NCBI GenBank assembly: GCA_963764195.1
Contig: CAVXRG010000010.1
Coordinates: 496,001 to 560,000, forward strand
Source: JBDSSS01 sp963764195
Lineage (GTDB): Bacteria > Actinomycetota > Actinomycetes > Actinomycetales > Dermatophilaceae
Length of the DNA stretch: 64,000 nt
Reading direction: 5' to 3'
This document shows, one piece after another, positions 60,368 through 64,000 of this stretch. The notes under the pieces are model-generated. The model was not told where the DNA came from. It searched no databases and saw only the letters and a program-made list of their open reading frames with translations. A program made the position numbers and the translations under genes. Each line of letters starts with the position of its first letter. The stretch's first letter is position 1.

Positions 60368-61417
60368 TCAGACCGCGAGCGCCCGGGAGTCGGCCGACCC
60401 GGCCAGGGGGACGGACCCGGTGCTCACGCCCGGCCCGGTGGGAGTGGCGCTCTGGGTGGCGTTCGGCGACGGCACGAGGACGGAGACCGCACGTGCCCGG
60501 GGCCTCGACGTGAGGTGGACCCCGGCAAGCATGCAGCGCACCGAACCGCCCGCGAGCTCGATCGTCGGCACGTCGAGCACGAGCATCCGGCACGACCGCT
60601 CGATCGTGGCCCGCTGGTCTGCGGTCAGGCTCGACGCCGCCCGCGAGGACAGCGCGAGGATGCGGCCCTCGGGCGTGGACAGCTCGATCGCGTTCCCGGC
60701 GAAGTCCCGCACCTGTCCCTCGGTGAGGTCGATGACGACCCGCCCGGGGGCCGCGAGGGCCTCGGCGACCTCCTCGCGGCGGGCCTGGTCCCGGATCAGG
60801 TCGAGCCCGACGAGTGCGAAGCGGGTGGCGATCCCCATCAGCACGTTCGTGTGGTAGATCGGGACCCCGGACTCGTCGGTGGCCTCGAACACCATCGGCT
60901 CGTAGCCGAACTGGCTGCAGAAGCGCTCGAGGACGATGGGGTTCGCGCGGTGGGAGCGGGCGGCATACGCCACCCGGGTGACGTGGTCGAGGACCATCGC
61001 GCCGGTCCCCTCGAGGAACGCCCCGTCGTGCTCGAGCCCCGAGTAGTCGACGACCTCCTGGACCCGGTAGCGCGCCTTGAGGGTCTCGACGATGTCGGTC
61101 CGCCGCTCGGTGCGCCGGCTCGGGGAGTACATCGGGTAGACCGCGACCCGACCACCGGCGTGGGTGGAGAACCAGTTGTTGGGGAACACGCTGTCGCAGC
61201 GGGTGGCGTCCTCGTCGTCGAACAGGTGCACGGTGACACCCGCCTCGCCCAGAGCGGCCGCGGCCCGCGTCACCTCGTCGTAGGCGGCCTGCGCGACGTC
61301 GGCGGCGGACCGGTCGACGTCGTCGGACTGGAAGGTGTTGTCGGCGGCCGTCGCCGGGTTCGGCGTGAAGTGTCGGGGACGGACGAGGACGACGGCCCCC
61401 GGCGCCTGCACGCTCAC
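60368..61417 (-). CDS. ctlX: citrulline utilisation hydrolase / amidinotransferase-like protein (CtlX)
   Basis: A 349-residue guanidine-modifying-enzyme superfamily protein (arginine deiminase fold). Visible catalytic-type motifs are VFPNNWFSTH, EGTGAMVLDH (Glu), YHTNVLMGI (His) and a Cys within GGSVRCMLAGVHL. It carries a Pro/Thr/Ser tail after the core. The GTG at 61417 is two bases from the stop of ornithine cyclodeaminase, so the pair is one operon for arginine/citrulline/ornithine catabolism. Confidence 0.87.
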   Translation of the reverse strand: MSVQAPGAVVLVRPRHFTPNPATAADNTFQSDDVDRSAADVAQAAYDEVTRAAAALGEAGVTVHLFDDEDATRCDSVFPNNWFSTHAGGRVAVYPMYSPSRRTERRTDIVETLKARYRVQEVVDYSGLEHDGAFLEGTGAMVLDHVTRVAYAARSHRANPIVLERFCSQFGYEPMVFEATDESGVPIYHTNVLMGIATRFALVGLDLIRDQARREEVAEALAAPGRVVIDLTEGQVRDFAGNAIELSTPEGRILALSSRAASSLTADQRATIERSCRMLVLDVPTIELAGGSVRCMLAGVHLTSRPRARAVSVLVPSPNATQSATPTGPGVSTGSVPLAGSADSRALAV

Positions 61418-61419
61418 CG

Positions 61420-62463
61420 TCAGGCGCTGACTTCGGCGGCCGCCGGGGCCGCCGCACGGACGAGCGAGAAGAGGTCCTTGGGGTCGGCGGGGTCGGCGAT
61501 GAGGTCGATCTCGTCGAAGTGCCGGGTGCCCGCGACCGCGTCGCGCAGGTAGCGCAGGGCGGAGAAGTCCTCGATGGCGAAGCCCACCGAGTCGAAGACG
61601 GTGACCTGCTTGGCGCTCGTGCGGCCGGCCGCGGCGCCGGTGAGGACCTGCCACAGCTCGGTGACCGGGAAATCGGGCTCGAGACGCTGGATCTCGCCCT
61701 CGACGCGTGTCTGCTGGGCCAGCTCGACGAAGACGGCGGCGCGGCGCAGGATCGCCGGGTCGAGCTCGGTCTTGCCGGGGCAGTCCCCACCGATGGCGTT
61801 GACGTGGACGCCCGCGGCGACCATGTCGTCGGTCAGGACGATCGCGTCGGCCTTGTCGGCCGTGCACGTCGTGATGACGTCGGCGCCCCTGGTGGCCTCG
61901 GCGGCACTCGACGCGACGACGACGTCGAAGCCGAGCGGCTCGACGTTGGCGACGAACTTGGCCATCGCGGCCGGGTCCGTGTCCCAGATGCGCAACCGCT
62001 CGATGCCGAGCACGGCACGGAAGGCGAGGGCCTGGAACTCCGACTGGCTCCCGGTGCCGATCAGCGCCATCGTCGCCGAGTCGGGCCGGGCGAGGGCGCG
62101 GGCTGCCAAGGCGGAGGCGGCGGCGGTGCGCAGCGCGGTGAGCACCGTCATCTCGGAGACGAAAGTGGGGTAGCCGTTGTGGACGTCGGCGAGGACACCG
62201 AAGGCGGTGACGGTCTGGAAGCCGCGGGCCGGGTTGGCGGGGTGACCGTTGACGTACTTGAACGCATAGCTCTCGCCGTCGCACGTCGGCATCAGCTCGA
62301 TGACCCCGTCACGGGAGTGGCTCGCGATCCGCGGGGTGAGCTCGAAGCTCTCCCACCGACGGAAGTCAGCCTCCTCGTAGGAGACGAGCTCGGTGAGGAC
62401 CTGCTCGAGGTCGCTCTCCGCGGCCCAAGCGGTGATGTGACGGACATCGACGAAGCGCACCAT
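61420..62463 (-). CDS. ocd: ornithine cyclodeaminase family protein
   Basis: A 347-residue mu-crystallin-family enzyme, expected to turn L-ornithine into L-proline and ammonia using NAD. Substrate and cofactor features are YEEADFRRWESFELTPR, AFKYVNGHPANPARG, the Rossmann GTGSQSEFQALAF and VNAIGGDCPGKTELDPAI. The ATG at 62463 is preceded by GGAGGCGCTCA. It is divergent from an Lrp regulator gene, which is its likely controller. Confidence 0.93.
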   Translation of the reverse strand: MVRFVDVRHITAWAAESDLEQVLTELVSYEEADFRRWESFELTPRIASHSRDGVIELMPTCDGESYAFKYVNGHPANPARGFQTVTAFGVLADVHNGYPTFVSEMTVLTALRTAAASALAARALARPDSATMALIGTGSQSEFQALAFRAVLGIERLRIWDTDPAAMAKFVANVEPLGFDVVVASSAAEATRGADVITTCTADKADAIVLTDDMVAAGVHVNAIGGDCPGKTELDPAILRRAAVFVELAQQTRVEGEIQRLEPDFPVTELWQVLTGAAAGRTSAKQVTVFDSVGFAIEDFSALRYLRDAVAGTRHFDEIDLIADPADPKDLFSLVRAAAPAAAEVSA

Positions 62464-62511
62464 TGAGCGCCTCCTTCCAGAAGGGGGGTGTGGGGCAACG
62501 GTAAGACCGCC

Positions 62512-62556
62512 CACTCTGCACCCACAATGACCAAACGGATCGATTGTGTGCACTCT
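62512..62556. promoter_or_regulatory. candidate Lrp operator between ocd and lrp
   Basis: TGCACCCACAAT (62517-62528) and ATTGTGTGCA (62543-62552) form an imperfect inverted repeat in an AT-richer 113-base divergent gap, and CACTCTG flanks both sides. The position suits autoregulation and ornithine-responsive control of ocd-ctlX. Confidence 0.5.
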
Positions 62557-62576
62557 GGTGGACAGTGTGACCAGGT

Positions 62577-63026
62577 ATGCCGGACACTTTGGTCATGCTA
62601 GATCTCGACGACCTCGACCGGCGCCTCATCTCCGCACTCCGGGCCGACGGCCGGGAGCCAGTCAGCACCCTCGCGCGGCGTCTCGGGGTGACGCGGGCGA
62701 CGGTGAACAGCAGGTTGCGGCGCCTGCTCGACACCGGCACCATCCTCGGCTTCTCGGTGCGGGTCCGGGCCGACCGGGACCCCGACACGGTCCGCGCGAT
62801 CTCCCTCATCGAGGTCCAGGGCCGCTCGACGCAGCAGGCCATCGCCGCGCTGCGCGGCCTGCCCGAGGTGCACGCCCTGCACAGCACCAACGGGGCCTGG
62901 GACCTCGTCGCCGAGCTGCGGACCGCCTCCCTCGAGGACTTCGACCGGGTAATGGGCCGGATTCGCTCCATCGACGGCGTCGTCAACAGCGAGACGAGCC
63001 TGTTGCTGCGGTCGATGCAGGTCTGA
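62577..63026 (+). CDS. Lrp/AsnC-family transcriptional regulator
   Basis: A 149-residue regulator. The N-terminal helix-turn-helix is LDDLDRRLISALRADGREPV and LARRLGVTRATVNSRLRRLL. A C-terminal RAM domain follows (LIEVQGRSTQQAIAALRGLP; HSTNGAWDLVAEL). The start is uncertain: ATG at 62577 lies inside a GTATGCCG octamer, and ATG at 62595 is also possible. It is divergent from ocd and probably senses ornithine or arginine. Confidence 0.92.
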   Translation: MPDTLVMLDLDDLDRRLISALRADGREPVSTLARRLGVTRATVNSRLRRLLDTGTILGFSVRVRADRDPDTVRAISLIEVQGRSTQQAIAALRGLPEVHALHSTNGAWDLVAELRTASLEDFDRVMGRIRSIDGVVNSETSLLLRSMQV

Positions 63027-63092
63027 GGGCGGTGGCAGGATCGGTGGTGTCGGCGGCAGTGGCCGCCGGACCACCGACCCGAGGAGAGACCG

Positions 63093-63422
63093 ATGATCTT
63101 CATCACCGCGAAGTTCCAGATCAAGGCCGAGGACGCCGACGCGTGGCCGGAGATCTCTCGCACGTTCACCGAGGCGACCCGCGCCGAGGAGGGCTGCCTC
63201 TGGTTCGCCTGGTCCCGCAGCGTCGAGGACTCCGACGAGTACGTGCTCATCGAGGCGTTCCGTGACGACGAGGCCGGGGCCGCGCACGTCCAGAGCGACC
63301 ACTTCCGGACGGCCACGCAGACGCTGCCCGCGCACCTCGTGCGCACCCCGGAGATCGTCAACGCCACGATCCCCGGCACCACGTGGTCCGAGCTCGGCGA
63401 GATGGCCGTCACCTCGTCCTGA
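63093..63422 (+). CDS. putative quinol monooxygenase (ABM domain)
   Basis: A 109-residue protein of the antibiotic-biosynthesis monooxygenase (ABM) fold: FITAKFQIKAEDADAWPEIS, TRAEEGCLWFAWSRS, EYVLIEAFRDDEAGAAHVQSDHF. Such small dimeric proteins act on quinols or heme, or have no known substrate. A GAGGAGAG ribosome site precedes the ATG. It follows the Lrp gene by 66 bases. Confidence 0.85.
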   Translation: MIFITAKFQIKAEDADAWPEISRTFTEATRAEEGCLWFAWSRSVEDSDEYVLIEAFRDDEAGAAHVQSDHFRTATQTLPAHLVRTPEIVNATIPGTTWSELGEMAVTSS

Positions 63423-63430
63423 GCCGAACG

Positions 63431-63449
63431 GCCGGCGCACAGCGCCGGC
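63431..63449. terminator. short hairpin between convergent genes
   Basis: GCCGGCGC and GCGCCGGC pair over 8 bp with a 3-base loop, 8 bases after the monooxygenase stop. Confidence 0.5.
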
Positions 63450-63538
63450 TATGGGAGCCGGCCCAGCGGCATACGTCGTGCTGGCCGGGATCTGTGTGCT
63501 AGCGGGCGTCGACCCGGGTGACGGTGGCGCGTGGACCC

Positions 63539-63892
63539 TTACGCGGCGTCGGAGCGCCCGGCACCGGAGCCGAGCGCCGCACGCAGGCGTGCCGCTTCGG
63601 CCTCCGCCGCGGTGGCTCGGGCCTCTGCCTCGGCCCAGGACCGCGGTGGGGTCTCGGGGGCGCCGGCCCGGGCCTCGACCCTCGGGTCGGCCGGGCCGAG
63701 CGACTCGCCGGGGTCGGCCGGGGTGGCGAGGGGGCCGGCGGGCACGTCGTGGCGCATCTCGTCGACCTCGGACTTGAAGATCCGGGCCGAGCGGCCGAGG
63801 CTGCGAGCCATGTCGGGCATCTTCTTCCACCCGAACATCAGCACGAAGGCGATGACGATGATGCTGAGCTCCGGCCATCCGAGATCGGCCAC
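63539..63892 (-). CDS. tatA: twin-arginine translocase subunit TatA-family protein
   Basis: A 117-residue single-span protein. It has the N-terminal helix LGWPELSIIVIAFVLMFGWKKMPDMARSLGRS with the family's xPELxxI and FGxKKxPxxARxxG motif, then an amphipathic helix (ARIFKSEVDEMRHD). A longer Ala/Glu coiled tail follows (ARATAAEAEAARLRAAL). The GTG at 63892 (VADLGW) is chosen over an upstream frame to 63979. TatA forms the pore for folded Tat substrates such as Rieske proteins; a TatB-like role is also possible. Confidence 0.9.
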   Translation of the reverse strand: MADLGWPELSIIVIAFVLMFGWKKMPDMARSLGRSARIFKSEVDEMRHDVPAGPLATPADPGESLGPADPRVEARAGAPETPPRSWAEAEARATAAEAEAARLRAALGSGAGRSDAA

Positions 63893-64000
63893 GACGTCCT
63901 CCTGGGCGGCTGTCGACGGCGCGGCGCGCCCTCCGTCCTCGCACGGTAGGGGCGCGCCGTGTGAACAGCCGGGGAGCATCCTGTGAGTTCGATGCGGGGC

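Noticed and set aside
2047..63475. CGGCATAC as an FtsK-orienting (KOPS) or Chi-like polar motif
   Set aside because: The two orientations are almost equally frequent along the window, with no strand skew.

Overview
The window is very GC-rich, densely coded chromosomal DNA of an actinomycete. The markers are a PASTA-domain Ser/Thr kinase, a cytochrome bcc-aa3 branch (ctaE-qcrCAB and ctaCDF with a subunit IV), class II DAHP synthase, a two-lipoyl SucB, DUF3043 and DUF5302 proteins, many GTG starts and many apparently leaderless genes. Gene order around pknB, DAHP synthase, the MacS kinase pair, PlsC, ROK glucokinase, SRPBCC protein and acyl-CoA ligase resembles the conserved actinobacterial block known from Streptomyces. 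A Micrococcales genome, perhaps Intrasporangiaceae, is my inference. I saw no rRNA, tRNA, CRISPR array, prophage or insertion sequence.

Layout. 1-6 kb: end of a PASTA kinase, a DMT permease, a Gfo/Idh oxidoreductase, a methyltransferase remnant, threonine aldolase, DAHP synthase. 6-16 kb: two-component pair, PlsC, a membrane protein, then a translationally coupled leftward set (SRPBCC, Cys-rich protein, glucokinase, frameshifted endo/exonuclease family protein), a rightward acyl-CoA ligase, a lipoprotein zincin and a small Cys-rich protein. 16-31 kb: repeat locus A, a DEDDh/UvrC-like nuclease, trpD, an orphan receiver, ctaE-qcrCAB, a small metallopeptidase, repeat locus B, ctaF-ctaD-ctaC. 29-41 kb: a lysine-free cysteine-desulfurase-like protein with a TusA partner, aat, a PfkB kinase, an A-type Fe-S carrier, glycerate kinase, nadA, an M20 dipeptidase, an MFS remnant, DUF3043, an RlmG/RsmC-like methyltransferase, repeat locus C and a beta-lactamase-fold hydrolase.

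41-50 kb: a cobalamin riboswitch leads a six-gene coupled operon (secreted anchored protein, ECF T, double ABC ATPase, ECF S, cobU, cobS), so uptake and nucleotide-loop assembly are under one B12-sensing control. Facing it is a MurT/GatD-like pair whose amidotransferase subunit contains no cysteine. 50-64 kb: P1 peptidase, gcvT, leucyl aminopeptidase, DUF5302, lpd-sucB, a TIGR01777 protein, a receptor-like kinase with a collagen-like stretch, a divergent ornithine cyclodeaminase/CtlX versus Lrp cluster, a monooxygenase-like protein and tatA.

Most unusual signals: (1) the octamer CGGCATAC/GTATGCCG occurs about 36 times in both orientations, far above composition and including many gene-end positions, reminiscent of a DNA uptake sequence or HIP1-like motif; (2) three intergenic loci carry related tandem repeats built on CAGACTGATC and its inverse; (3) two enzyme-like proteins lack their defining catalytic residue; (4) two genes have internal deletions and two have single-base frameshifts.
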